Notes: generated by a model not told the origin, from the letters alone. A stretch of 39,523 bases of DNA from Pseudoalteromonas phenolica (GCF_005876835.1 NZ_PPSW01000033.1:1-39523), one strand, 5' to 3'; positions 14,258 to 22,773 are shown, numbered from the stretch's first letter. Program-made: numbers and translations.

Positions 14258-14609
14258 GCGGATACATTATGAGTGGCTAGATATCCTTAGAAATCCCTAT
14301 CAAAAGTGTCCATTACAAGTAAGCAAAAGCAAGATGAGTATAGTTGCAATAAACTCAATAACCAGTTGCGAAAATAAAAAACTTGAAAAACTATAAAAAT
14401 GCACTAGTAGTTTTGCATTTCTTAGTTTCTTAGTATTAGCGAAGTAATTAAGCCATGTTCGAGAGAGTTTATAAGCTCTATTTTAAAAACTCCAAAGGAG
14501 TGAAAGTTAAAAGCCCTGTTTTCATTTAATTAAAACTATTACTAAGCTTAAATTGCTTACATTCCTTTATTCCTGTACTCTGCATCGCCTTACAAATTTG
14601 AGTAAATAT
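14258..14609 (+). other. Gap and leader region upstream of rhlE
   Basis: About 350 nt without a clear gene. It holds a possible 24-codon frame (ATG 14455 to TAA 14529, product MFERVYKLYFKNSKGVKVKS and four more residues) with no evident ribosome binding site. Inside it is a small hairpin ACTCC-AAA-GGAGT at 14490-14502. The long AT-rich leader would fit a cold-inducible helicase mRNA, but no specific motif proves this. Confidence 0.3.
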
Positions 14610-16169
14610 ATGCAATTTCCTGATCTCGCTTTATCCCAAAATATTCTTCAAGCTTTAACCGACAAAGGTTATACCCAACCAACTCCCATTCAAGCACAAG
14701 CTATTCCTGCCGTTTTAGAGGGCAGAGACGTGATGGCTGCTGCACAAACGGGAACAGGTAAAACGGCGGGCTTTACACTGCCTATGCTTGAACTACTGAG
14801 TAAAGGGGATAAAGCCAGAGCGAATCAAGTGCGTGCACTGGTATTAACACCGACGCGTGAGCTTGCGGATCAGGTTTGGCAGAATGTTGAAACTTACTCT
14901 CAGCATTTAAATTTGTCGACACAGGTTGTGTACGGTGGGGTGAAAATTAACCCGCAAATGATGAAGTTGCGTCGTGGTGCAGACATCTTAGTCGCAACAC
15001 CGGGCCGTTTACTCGATTTATTCCAGCAAAATGCCATTAAGTTCGACAGATTAGAGCTATTCGTTTTAGACGAAGCAGATCGCATGTTAGATATGGGCTT
15101 TATTCACGACATTAAGCGCGTGATTAAACTGTTGCCAAAAAATCGTCAAAACTTAATGTTCTCAGCGACTTTCTCTGATGAAATTCGTGAACTGGCGAAG
15201 GGCCTTATTAACGATCCGGTTGAGATTTCAGTGGCACCAGCGAACAGTACAGTGAAAAGCATTGAGCAAAGTGTTTATGAAGTTGATAGAAGTAAACGTA
15301 CTGGGTTACTTAAGCATTTAGTGAAAACTCATAACTGGCAACAGGTGCTTGTCTTTACTCGCACTAAGCACGGTGCAAACCGCTTGGTTCGCGATTTAGA
15401 AAAAGCAAAAATTGCGGCTGCAGCTATTCATGGTAATAAGAGCCAAAACGCTCGTATGAAAGCTCTCGCGGGTTTTAAAGATGGCGAAGTGCGTGTGCTG
15501 GTGGCAACTGACATTGTTGCTCGTGGGTTAGACATTCAAGAATTACCTAATGTGGTTAACTTCGATTTACCAAATGTATATGAAGATTATGTGCATCGAA
15601 TTGGCCGTACTGGTCGTGCAGGCGCAACTGGCGAGGCTGTATCGTTTGTAACTCATGAAGATGCCGATGATTTATTTGGGATTGAGCGACTCATTCAAGA
15701 GCTTATTCCGCGTAAAATTGAGCCGGGGTTTGAACCGCAAAACCCAGTGCCAGAATCTAAACTAGACACACGTCCGCTGAAAAAGAAAAAACCTAAGAAG
15801 CCAAAAAAGCCTAAGCAAGTGGATGGTGAGAAAGCGTCAACTGGTAATCAGCAGAGTAAAGCTAAACCAAATTCAAGCAACGCAACTAAGCCGAAGTCAA
15901 AGCCTAGGTCGCAAGGTAATCGCGTTGAAGGTGATAAATCGAACGCAAATAAACCACGCAGAAATAAGCCTAACTCGGGAAATCGCAAACCACAAAATGG
16001 CAATAACAAGCCGAGCGGTCAAGGGCAACGCAGTGAGCAGGGAAAGCCGAATAATAGTAATCGCTCAAATAATAGTAATCGCCCAAGCAGCAGTGGCCGT
16101 TCGAGAAATGGCAGCAATGATAGTACGAACAGACCGAAAAGAAGTAGTTACAGAAATACACGTGGATAA
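14610..16169 (+). CDS. rhlE: DEAD-box ATP-dependent RNA helicase RhlE
   Basis: The 519-residue product starts at ATG 14610 with the RhlE-type Q motif (MQFPDLALSQNILQAL, then YTQPTPIQ). Walker A AQTGTGKT (44-52), PTRELA, TPGR, DEAD (about 150), SAT, RGLDIQ and HRIGRTGR follow in order. It unwinds short RNA duplexes in ribosome assembly or RNA turnover. The tail from about residue 385 is low-complexity: a Lys/Pro run, then Asn/Ser/Arg/Gly-rich repeats such as NNSNRSNNSNRPSS. This is typical of marine RhlE proteins and probably binds RNA. An open frame extends upstream to 14553 but without family similarity. Confidence 0.93.
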   Translation: MQFPDLALSQNILQALTDKGYTQPTPIQAQAIPAVLEGRDVMAAAQTGTGKTAGFTLPMLELLSKGDKARANQVRALVLTPTRELADQVWQNVETYSQHLNLSTQVVYGGVKINPQMMKLRRGADILVATPGRLLDLFQQNAIKFDRLELFVLDEADRMLDMGFIHDIKRVIKLLPKNRQNLMFSATFSDEIRELAKGLINDPVEISVAPANSTVKSIEQSVYEVDRSKRTGLLKHLVKTHNWQQVLVFTRTKHGANRLVRDLEKAKIAAAAIHGNKSQNARMKALAGFKDGEVRVLVATDIVARGLDIQELPNVVNFDLPNVYEDYVHRIGRTGRAGATGEAVSFVTHEDADDLFGIERLIQELIPRKIEPGFEPQNPVPESKLDTRPLKKKKPKKPKKPKQVDGEKASTGNQQSKAKPNSSNATKPKSKPRSQGNRVEGDKSNANKPRRNKPNSGNRKPQNGNNKPSGQGQRSEQGKPNNSNRSNNSNRPSSSGRSRNGSNDSTNRPKRSSYRNTRG

Positions 16170-16208
16170 TGTAAATTCACACTAAAGCATTTTGTTAGTT
16201 TTTTGAAT

Positions 16209-16240
16209 CAAGGCCTATACTTTTAGTATGGGCTTCGTTT
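16209..16240 (+). terminator. Terminator after rhlE
   Basis: An imperfect stem AAGGCCTATAC/GTATGGGCTT around a TTTTA loop is followed by CGTTTT. The ribosome binding site of the next gene begins right after it. Confidence 0.6.
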
Positions 16241-16252
16241 TGAGGATGCTAT

Positions 16253-17122
16253 ATGCCGAATGCGCTAGCAAAACAAATTGACAACATTCCTATGTTGCCA
16301 AGTGTGATAACTCAACTCTTGTCTTTGTCTGTTGATGATCCTGACTATTTCAACAAAGTTATCCACCTTGCGGAGTCAGATCCCACGTTTGCATTACGTA
16401 CTATAAAATTAAGCAATAGCGTCTTGTTTGGCACTCACCAACCCATAACTAATATTCACGATGCGGTTATTAGGATTGGTATAGATCAAATCCATAGTTT
16501 ATTGGCTTCTATTGCGGTCACCAAGGTATTTCTACCTGTCACAATGTCAGAAAAAAGGCTTTGGCAGCACTCAATTGAAGTCGCTTGTTTAGCTAGGTTA
16601 ATAGCCAGTCATTTGAATGAGTGCAATATTAAGCCTGAACAAGCTTACTTGGCCGGCTTACTTCACGATTTAGGCTTATTTCTTCGCTTTCAAGAAAGCC
16701 AAGAGCAATTTAATCATATTGATGATTATGTTTGGTCAACACCAGCTCAGCATGTCGAGGCTGAAAAGAGCTTATTTAAAGAATCGCACGCTAATCTATC
16801 GGAGTTAATCTGCCATCAATGGGGAGTACCTAAACTTATCTCTAATGTGGTTGCACATCATCACCACTATGAATTATCTGAACAAACGAAAGAGGCAGAT
16901 GAAATAAATCACCTCATCAGAGTGATTCAATTGGCCGATCTCTGCAGTGAAATGGTTTATAACATGCAAGGTGTGACAAAAAAAACTGTCATTCAAGAAA
17001 TAAAAAAAATACCGGCCTTAGCTAATTGGGCCAGGGCACATCTTAATTCAATTAGAGCATTGGATGATGGAAAGGCTGCGCTTGAGCAAGCGCATGAATT
17101 ATATAATCAGCTTTTAAACTAA
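16253..17122 (+). CDS. HDOD domain signalling protein
   Basis: The 289-residue protein begins with the HDOD pattern (IDNIPMLPSVITQLLSLS, then DPTFALRTIKLSNSVLFG and IHDAVIRIGIDQIHSLL). An HD-like core follows (LAGLLHDLGLFLRF, with VVAHHHHYE later). HDOD proteins act in cyclic-di-GMP or stress signalling, often without enzyme activity; here an HD pair (LLHDLG) is retained. It is a stand-alone domain without a response-regulator part. GAGGA at 16242-16246 precedes the ATG. Confidence 0.85.
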   Translation: MPNALAKQIDNIPMLPSVITQLLSLSVDDPDYFNKVIHLAESDPTFALRTIKLSNSVLFGTHQPITNIHDAVIRIGIDQIHSLLASIAVTKVFLPVTMSEKRLWQHSIEVACLARLIASHLNECNIKPEQAYLAGLLHDLGLFLRFQESQEQFNHIDDYVWSTPAQHVEAEKSLFKESHANLSELICHQWGVPKLISNVVAHHHHYELSEQTKEADEINHLIRVIQLADLCSEMVYNMQGVTKKTVIQEIKKIPALANWARAHLNSIRALDDGKAALEQAHELYNQLLN

Positions 17123-17200
17123 CTTTCGGTTTTGCTTTGCTTAAATTCTCTTTATTATAACTAGCAATAAGCTTCAGCGGTTTTTTAAAGAGGGGTAAGC

Positions 17201-17605
17201 ATGTATCAAGGAAGCTGTTTATGCGGCGAGGTTAAAATTGAAGTAGGACAGATCAGTTCTATTATTCACTGTCATTGTTCTTTGTGTCGTAAATCGAGCG
17301 GTACTGCATTTGCTACCAATGGCTTTGTTAATGCGAGTGAATTTAAAATCACTGCTGGCGAAGAGAATATAAGCTTTTACGAGATGAAGCCGGGCAGAAA
17401 AAGGCATTTTTGTAAGACTTGTGCATCACCTATTTATAGTTCAAATGAAGCTGATCTGAGCCGTTACCGGTTAAGGCTAGGCATTTTAGATTCTGACATA
17501 ACAGAGCGCCCAATCTCTCATAACTTCGTTACATCAAAAGCGTGCTGGGATAGCCTAAATCAAGATTTACCCCATTACGAAGCCCACGAGCCAAACCGGC
17601 AATAA
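17201..17605 (+). CDS. GFA family (glutathione-dependent formaldehyde-activating fold) protein
   Basis: The 134-residue protein has the zinc-binding cysteines of the GFA/Mss4-like fold: GSCLCGEVKI (about residues 5-11), HCHCSLCRKSSGTAFATNGF (24-43) and FCKTCASPIYS (about 70-80). Family members include Gfa and CENP-V; most have no known substrate. AGAGGGG precedes ATG 17201. A second GFA protein is encoded at 31708. Confidence 0.85.
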   Translation: MYQGSCLCGEVKIEVGQISSIIHCHCSLCRKSSGTAFATNGFVNASEFKITAGEENISFYEMKPGRKRHFCKTCASPIYSSNEADLSRYRLRLGILDSDITERPISHNFVTSKACWDSLNQDLPHYEAHEPNRQ

Positions 17606-17620
17606 GAATTTTAATGTGGT

Positions 17621-18322
17621 CTATATTTCTTGGCTGGGCTCTAGGTGATAAACCTCAGCGAGCAAGCTGAATCCCATTTGTTGGTAAAGTGGTAAACCTG
17701 CTTTTGAAGCTTGTAGCGTCATTAAACGAGTATCTTGGCGCTTAGCAAAATCAACCAGGTGATGCATAAGTGTTTTTGCTATGCCTTGGCCTCTAAAATT
17801 AGGATCGACACCTACTTGATGCACGCCCATCACGTCATCGCTTTGAAATGCGATGGCTGTGCCAGCTATGGTCCCGTCAACCTTATAAGAAAACAAAGTA
17901 GCATTTGGGTTTGTAAGTAGAGGTAACAGAGCTTCTGGCGCGATGCTATAACCAAATGCGTTTGAACAAGCTTGAGCCCAAGATGGTAAATCATCTGGCT
18001 GAGTGAGCACTTCAACTTGGCTTGACCCATTAAAGTGTGTCTCGTGCAAAGGCAAAACCATGGCCTGCAGTGACATTTTTACTTGCTCTGAACTATGCTC
18101 TGTAGGCCTTAAAATCGTCACTCTAGATTTGCCTGCGGGTAATGGATACTCTTTTTCTGAGTAACCTAAAGCAAAGTCAGCCTGCCAAGCTTTATTTGGC
18201 CAATTGGTATGTATTTTTAGTTGTTGTTCGCTTTTTTGCTCCTTTTGCTTCTCAGTGCGGTGCGCCATTGCAGACCAAAAGGCGTCTAAATTCTGTAAGT
18301 TTTTTGCTAGTTTTGAAGTCAT
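17621..18322 (-). CDS. GNAT family N-acetyltransferase
   Basis: The 233-residue protein has an unassigned N-terminal part of about 95 residues and a C-terminal GNAT domain. The domain contains GTIAGTAIAF, the acetyl-CoA motif VGVDPNFRGQGIAKTLMHHL (about residues 165-190) and the LPLYQQMGFSLL segment. It is the last gene of a leftward group, 4 nt after the YdcZ-type transporter gene, so it is probably co-transcribed. Substrate unknown. Confidence 0.85.
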   Translation of the reverse strand: MTSKLAKNLQNLDAFWSAMAHRTEKQKEQKSEQQLKIHTNWPNKAWQADFALGYSEKEYPLPAGKSRVTILRPTEHSSEQVKMSLQAMVLPLHETHFNGSSQVEVLTQPDDLPSWAQACSNAFGYSIAPEALLPLLTNPNATLFSYKVDGTIAGTAIAFQSDDVMGVHQVGVDPNFRGQGIAKTLMHHLVDFAKRQDTRLMTLQASKAGLPLYQQMGFSLLAEVYHLEPSQEI

Positions 18323-18326
18323 GATC

Positions 18327-18779
18327 TTAGTCCCTGTTAATTAAAATAATACCGATGATAAGTAGTGCGCTGCCTAATAGTTTGCTACTGGTTATGAGTT
18401 TTTGTGGGCTTTCAAATAGTCCAAAATGGCTGATCAGCATGGCGATAACAAGCTGGCCAGTGAGGGCATAACTCATCATCATTCCAGCGCCCATTTTTGG
18501 AATGAGCCAATACATAGCACCGACACCGACCACACTCAACGCGCAAGAAAACCACAAATACCAGGGCACACTTGCCAGCTGTATGTTGCTATAAGTGATT
18601 TGCAGCGTCTTAAACTGGCTGAGCACAATAAAGCTGGTGATAAGCGCAAAGCTTGCTAAAAACGCAAAACCTGTGGCTAGAAGCGCACTGTTTAAGTGTA
18701 CCCCGAGCCTTGCATTCATGGCTGCCTGGATAGCAATACAGCCGCCAGCAAGAATTGCCAGCATACCGAGCGAATTCAT
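18327..18779 (-). CDS. DMT superfamily transporter, YdcZ (DUF606) type
   Basis: The 150-residue protein has five hydrophobic helices and the DUF606 start (LAILAGGCIAIQAAMNARLG). It also has the later motif MGAGMMMSYALTGQLVIAMLISHFGLF, typical of YdcZ-like half transporters. Substrate unknown. Its ATG overlaps the TGA of the nitroreductase gene (ATGA), which implies coupled translation. Confidence 0.85.
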   Translation of the reverse strand: MNSLGMLAILAGGCIAIQAAMNARLGVHLNSALLATGFAFLASFALITSFIVLSQFKTLQITYSNIQLASVPWYLWFSCALSVVGVGAMYWLIPKMGAGMMMSYALTGQLVIAMLISHFGLFESPQKLITSSKLLGSALLIIGIILINRD

Positions 18780-19402
18780 AATGTTACCACCAACTGCTCG
18801 GTTGTTTTTCGAAATTTAGGTCGAGTTGCAGTGGTGTCATTTTTACTACGAATGCCGACAGGACAAAGAATAGCGGCATTGAGCCCTTGTTTATCGAGCT
18901 CAAGCACTTGGTTGATCCCTTGAGTATCAAATCCTGTCATAGGGCCTGCATCAATTTGATGCATTGCTGCATAACTGAGAAGTTTGCCAAGCGCGATGTA
19001 GCATTGCTGTTCTGCCCAAGCACTTTGCTGTGCTGATGTCTTACTCAAAATGTCTTGCGAGATAATGTCTTTATAAGCCGATAATGCTTCAGCTTCTTTG
19101 CCTTGAGATACCGCGAGCTCGCTAATATAAGTGTTGATAGCGTCAGCGGTGATCTTGGTGTAATTCGCCAATACTAATAAATGTGAGCACTCTGCTACTT
19201 TGTTTTGCCCGTAACTAAACGATAAGCAAGCATTCTTAAGCGCAGCACTTTCAACAATTAAAAGCTTGTAAGGTTGCAAACCATAAGCGCTGGCACTGAG
19301 TCTGACGCTCTCAACTAGGCCATCAATTTGCGTTTGCGATAAAGTCTGGTTCGAAAATTCTTTTACAGCGTAGCGCCAGTTTAGTGCATCTAAATAGTTC
19401 AT
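18776..19402 (-). CDS. Nitroreductase family NAD(P)H-dependent flavoprotein
   Basis: The 208-residue protein has the nitroreductase fold: RYAVKEFSNQTLSQTQIDGLVE at the N-terminus, the FMN-binding SASAYGLQPYKLLIVES, and GKLLSYAAMHQIDAGPMTGFD near the C-terminal third. It reduces nitroaromatics or quinones with NAD(P)H and FMN. ATG 19402 is preferred: AGGA lies 9 nt before it but directly touches the ATG at 19411. It is followed by the YdcZ-type and GNAT genes and preceded by a Crp/Fnr-type regulator on the same strand. Confidence 0.85.
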   Translation of the reverse strand: MNYLDALNWRYAVKEFSNQTLSQTQIDGLVESVRLSASAYGLQPYKLLIVESAALKNACLSFSYGQNKVAECSHLLVLANYTKITADAINTYISELAVSQGKEAEALSAYKDIISQDILSKTSAQQSAWAEQQCYIALGKLLSYAAMHQIDAGPMTGFDTQGINQVLELDKQGLNAAILCPVGIRSKNDTTATRPKFRKTTEQLVVTL

Positions 19403-19485
19403 AGCTTTCATTCCTGTATGTGGTTGATGTGGTAAGTTTATGAAAGCTGAACTTTGAACGCCTTTACATATGTTGATAAAAGCAA

Positions 19486-20073
19486 TTAAATATTTAAATC
19501 TTTTCTAATGCGACTGAGTTGGGTAGGCGTGATCCCTAGATAACTGGCAATATGGTACTGAGGGAGTCTAGACAAAATTGCCTCGTACTTGTCTAAAAAC
19601 ATCATATATCGCTGTTTTGCTTCGTGTTGTAAGTACCCTATTTCTTTTGGCTCTTTTTCTAACAGCCAATGTTGCTCTAAATAGTTGATATGAAATGCCA
19701 TAAGTTCATTATCAGCAAACAACTCACGGCGAAATTGTTTAAAATCTATGGTTATGATGTCACAATCTTCGAGTGCTTCTATGGCTAAAAAACTAGTTTC
19801 ATTCTTTAGTAAGGCACTCATTGAGCCAGGAAACCGTCCTTCAGCAAAGAAGTTTTTATTAAACTCATTACCTTCTGCATCTATCAAATAAGCGCGCATC
19901 AATCCTTTATGAATAAAGGCAAAACTACTGGGTATTTCACCAATGGCATACAAGGTTGTGCCTTTAGCAATGTGAGTATACTGGCAGGCACTAAAGTAGC
20001 TGTTTAAAGCTTGACCTGATAATGACGCGTATTTAGTAAGTGTTTGTTCTAAATGGGTAAATGCTGCTTGCAA
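19486..20073 (-). CDS. Crp/Fnr family transcriptional regulator
   Basis: The 195-residue protein has an N-terminal cyclic-nucleotide-binding-like beta barrel (ACQYTHIAKGTTLYAIGEI through LEDCDIITID, about residues 25-115). The connecting helix and a C-terminal helix-turn-helix (IASYLGITPTQLSRIRKDL) follow. It lacks the Fnr iron-sulfur cysteines and a full cAMP-binding Arg-Ser pair. It resembles the short sensor-type regulators that sit beside oxidoreductase genes and probably controls the nitroreductase group 84 nt downstream. Confidence 0.85.
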   Translation of the reverse strand: MQAAFTHLEQTLTKYASLSGQALNSYFSACQYTHIAKGTTLYAIGEIPSSFAFIHKGLMRAYLIDAEGNEFNKNFFAEGRFPGSMSALLKNETSFLAIEALEDCDIITIDFKQFRRELFADNELMAFHINYLEQHWLLEKEPKEIGYLQHEAKQRYMMFLDKYEAILSRLPQYHIASYLGITPTQLSRIRKDLNI

Positions 20074-20175
20074 TGAGGTAAACCAAAATAATGTAAAGGC
20101 TTTGACTATAACAACTAATAAAAGGATAGGTAAGAGTTAACATGAAAGTGAGGCTGTGAATTAGGAAGGGTTTGG

Positions 20176-20193
20176 TGGCCAGCGAACTGGCCA
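20176..20193. terminator. TGGCCAG/CTGGCCA hairpin after a small leftward gene
   Basis: A perfect 7-bp stem with a 4-nt loop (UUCG when read on the minus strand) lies 8 nt beyond the stop of the 41-residue gene. It lacks a long T-run, so termination strength is uncertain. Confidence 0.55.
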
Positions 20194-20201
20194 TACTATA
20201 A

Positions 20202-20327
20202 TTAGCGGTTCGAGTGAGACCACTTAGGGTTATAGTTTACGATTTCAGAGCAGATAGCGAAAACATAACCAACAGAAAGAATTGTGTAGAAACAGATAAG
20301 CTCTGTAAGGCTTTTAGAAGTATTCAT
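20202..20327 (-). CDS. 41-residue membrane peptide
   Basis: An AGAGGA site at about 20331-20336 precedes ATG 20327. The product starts MNTSKSLTELICFYTILSVG and has one membrane helix (about residues 8-28). It ends in a polar tail that includes the stretch NYNPKWSHSNR. The ribosome binding site, the hydrophobic pattern and the hairpin directly after the stop all support a real small gene. No family was recognised. It lies upstream of, and on the same strand as, the Crp/Fnr gene. Confidence 0.6.
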   Translation of the reverse strand: MNTSKSLTELICFYTILSVGYVFAICSEIVNYNPKWSHSNR

Positions 20328-20661
20328 GATTTCCTCTTTATTTTGTTCATTCGCTTATTAGTCTAATAATTAGAGTTCGAATTATCAAGGTTGTTTTTTG
20401 ATCTTTTTATTACTCGGGATAATTAAGAGTTCTAACATTGTGATTTTTCTGCTTTAAGTTTCTGTTTTTAAATATTTTTAATTATTTTGTTAGATGGCTT
20501 TCTTGTGCATATAACTTTAATTTATATCGTTAATAAATAATTAGATATAAAAGTAAATTGGTTCGAAAGCGAAAGTGAATTAGGTTATTAGATTAGTGCT
20601 TCTTATGGGCTTTGGTTTTAAGGTTCTGATTTATATTTAATTTAATAGGTTTTGTGAAAGT
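20328..20661. other. AT-rich gap
   Basis: About 330 nt of very AT-rich sequence between the 41-residue gene and the leftward membrane pair. It should hold the promoter of the small gene. No other gene, repeat or convincing regulatory site is visible. Confidence 0.4.
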
Positions 20662-21054
20662 TTAGGGTACAAACCTTTTTATCTTGGATAATAGTAGAAA
20701 TGTGATGTGTGAAATACATACTGACAAGAATGCACTGATCCCAAGTGCGCCACCGAAACCAGTTAGGCCAGGGATGAGATATTCAAAAAACAGTGTAAAT
20801 AAAACTGCAGACAAACAGATGCTTTCAAGACCAAACCGAATAGGGGCACTCATGCCCACAAAAGTACTACCAAAAAAGACCAAACTATAAAGTTCAGTAT
20901 TCAAACCAATTAAGTAAAAAATGCTATAGGCTAAAATAGATAAGCAGCTCGATGCACGAATGGCATCAAAGCGGTTTCGTTTTGCTAGTAGGTAGGTTGA
21001 GATTGCGCCCAATAAAGAAATAAGTAACAGGTCAATAGAAATAGAACTAAGCAT
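20662..21054 (-). CDS. Second half-size membrane protein of a coupled pair
   Basis: ATG 21054 overlaps the TAA of the preceding gene (TAATG), so it is preferred over the longer open frame that extends to 21225 inside that gene. The 130-residue product has four to five membrane helices. It has two Gly-rich motifs, FFGSTFVGMSAP (about residues 63-74) and TGFGGALGISAFLSV (about 97-112). The same two motifs occur in its neighbour, so the two are probably paralogous subunits of one membrane complex. Family not recognised; transport is a guess. Confidence 0.6.
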   Translation of the reverse strand: MLSSISIDLLLISLLGAISTYLLAKRNRFDAIRASSCLSILAYSIFYLIGLNTELYSLVFFGSTFVGMSAPIRFGLESICLSAVLFTLFFEYLIPGLTGFGGALGISAFLSVCISHITFLLLSKIKRFVP

Positions 21055-21335
21055 TACACCCATACCTGTCGAGTAAGCACAAATATAGCGACTGAGGTAA
21101 ATGCAATGCCGCCAAGTCGTCCGCCAAAACCACTGAATAGGCGAATACTTGAAACATAAAGCAAGGTGCCTATTAAGCAAATAAGCGATAACGCCCACAA
21201 GCTTTCTATTAATTCGACAGAGCACATACCGGTAAAACAGCCTGCATACAAGGTTGCATGGGGGTGGTGCGCGAGTTTTTCATTGCTCGGAATAAAGCTT
21301 GCGACAAATGCAGGAAGACTTGCAGCTAAAACCAC
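21054..21335 (-). CDS. First half-size membrane protein of a coupled pair; start codon unclear
   Basis: A GTG at 21335 is the first ordinary start and gives 93 residues. In-frame coding with a further membrane helix (SSTLLITYSIGAFTCFLLHA) continues upstream to about 21431 without any ATG. There an ATT codon (plus-strand 21429-21431) sits 8 nt after AAGG, so a mutated or ATT start is possible. The product carries the motifs YAGCFTGMCS and SGFGGRLGGIAFTSV, which parallel those of the next gene. Function unknown. Confidence 0.5.
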   Translation of the reverse strand: MVLAASLPAFVASFIPSNEKLAHHPHATLYAGCFTGMCSVELIESLWALSLICLIGTLLYVSSIRLFSGFGGRLGGIAFTSVAIFVLTRQVWV

Positions 21336-21539
21336 AGGGAACGCAAAAAACGCGTGTAATAAAAAGCAAGTAAACGCGCCAATTGAGTAGGTGATTAATA
21401 GTGTGGAGCTAAAGTGAATTCTGTGAGAAATGAGATTTGCCTTAGTTTAGTGCGCGATGAGTGTGGAATTGAACATTTGTTAATTGGTTATTTTATCGAA
21501 AGTGACTTTAAAAATCAGCCAGATATATTTTGTTTTGCC

Positions 21540-21722
21540 GTGGGATAAACCCAAGCCTACGGAACTGCACGGTTTTATTGTTTAGGCGTCGATTTTTCAT
21601 CGCGCTTGTTGCTATTTGTCGTGGGGTAAACCCAAGCCTACTGATTTGCATGGTTTTAGCCTGTGGGCGTCGATTTTACATCGCGCTTGTTGCCATTCTG
21701 GCGTGGTATAAACCCAAGCCTT
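21540..21722 (+). repeat. Tandem 81-82-bp repeat, 2.25 copies
   Basis: Units start at 21540, 21621 and 21703 (the last partial). Each begins CGTGG(G)xTAAACCCAAGCC, with the self-complementary TGGG...CCCA. The first two units continue with GGCGTCGATTTT and CATCGCGCTTGTTGC, with CGAT/ATCG pairing. The two full units differ at about a dozen positions. A + strand open frame through this stretch merely reads the repeat. It looks like a dispersed, palindrome-rich intergenic element. Confidence 0.85.
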
Positions 21723-21735
21723 TAGCAATAAAAAC

Positions 21736-21756
21736 AGCTTGTTTAATACAAGCTGC
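21736..21756. terminator. CAGCTTGT/ACAAGCTG hairpin
   Basis: A perfect 8-bp stem with a TTAAT loop lies immediately after the 81-bp repeats and is followed by CTTT. It may be a terminator or the end structure of the repeat element. Confidence 0.45.
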
Positions 21757-21983
21757 TTTAATGTCATCAAAAACGCGTTTGCGAGGTATTTATAAATCAA
21801 ACTTCATAAAGTTAACAATACGACCAAAGTCATTACTCGTTGAAGGGGGAGAGTCTAATTAGAATTAAAGTAACCTTTTATCTTCAATAGTACTTGCGTT
21901 GCTCGAATATCTAATATGAAATGGATAAAAGTCATATAGCAACTTAAAAACCTATAGTTTTTAAGTGAATAGCGAATAATTAT

Positions 21984-22673
21984 ATGGAACTGAATTGTAA
22001 GAATTGCCAAGCCTTGTTATCTGAAGACTCGAAGTTTTGCTCTCAATGTGGGCAAAGTATTAAATCAACTAGGCAACCACTTATTCCTTTTATAAAAGAA
22101 TCTGTGCATGAATTATTAGACATTGATGGCAGGTTGTCTCGAACGCTTAAAACCCTTTGTACTAAACCGGGCTTGGCTTCATACGAGTATGAGCATGGAA
22201 TGCGAGCTAAATATACGCCACCACTCAGGCTTTACTTAGTTGTCAGTGTGATCTTTTTCTTATTATTTTCGACATTTCAACAATTCTTTATTGTCGCAGA
22301 AGATCACTCAGCTTCGTCTTTAGATTTGTATTCTAAAGCGATGTTTATTTTGTTCCCTCTATTTGCTCTCTACGTAAAAGCACTTTACCCAAATAGTTAC
22401 ATGGTGAGTAATATTGTGTTTTCGTTACATGTTCATACCATGAGTTATTTGGTCTTGATTTTAATGGGGCCACTTGAGGTATTAGAGCAAAAGCATAGTG
22501 TTTTCCTCCTTCTGCAGGCACCTATTTTGTTATATGCATTGTGGTATTTTATAACAGCATTTAAAACCATGTATCAGGCATCATGGTGGGTCACAATTTT
22601 AAAGTCAGGTTTAATTTATTTGGTATATATGGCGACTATGGGTGTTATGTTTGATGTTGTATTGGGTAAATAA
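21984..22673 (+). CDS. DUF3667 membrane protein with N-terminal zinc ribbon
   Basis: The 229-residue protein has an N-terminal zinc ribbon (C-x2-C in NCKNCQALL, then FCSQCGQS at about residues 18-25). The DUF3667 segment ELLDIDGRLSRTLKTLCTKPG follows, then RAKYTPPLRLYLVVSVIFFLL leads into about five membrane helices. The length and order match this family of unknown function. It is a single gene and converges with the czcA gene. Confidence 0.85.
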   Translation: MELNCKNCQALLSEDSKFCSQCGQSIKSTRQPLIPFIKESVHELLDIDGRLSRTLKTLCTKPGLASYEYEHGMRAKYTPPLRLYLVVSVIFFLLFSTFQQFFIVAEDHSASSLDLYSKAMFILFPLFALYVKALYPNSYMVSNIVFSLHVHTMSYLVLILMGPLEVLEQKHSVFLLLQAPILLYALWYFITAFKTMYQASWWVTILKSGLIYLVYMATMGVMFDVVLGK

Positions 22674-22724
22674 AAGTTCCTGTCTAATTTTATCTAATCA
22701 AAAATACACTTCATATACTCTAAA

Positions 22725-22754
22725 TAAGAAGCAGGGTTCCAACACTGCTTCTTA
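22725..22754. terminator. Terminator between DUF3667 and czcA
   Basis: TAAGAAGCAG (22725-22734) pairs perfectly with CTGCTTCTTA (22745-22754) around a 10-nt loop. It lies between convergent genes. Confidence 0.65.
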
Positions 22755-22773
22755 AAGTGGCTATTTTTGAAAT

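Noticed and set aside
15823..16185. Second open frame over the 3' end of rhlE
   Set aside because: It only reflects the low-complexity Asn/Ser/Lys/Arg codons of the RhlE tail read in another frame.
21530..21862. Open frame of 110 codons on the + strand
   Set aside because: It runs through the 81-bp tandem repeats and a hairpin; the repeated peptide is a by-product of the DNA repeat and there is no ribosome binding site.
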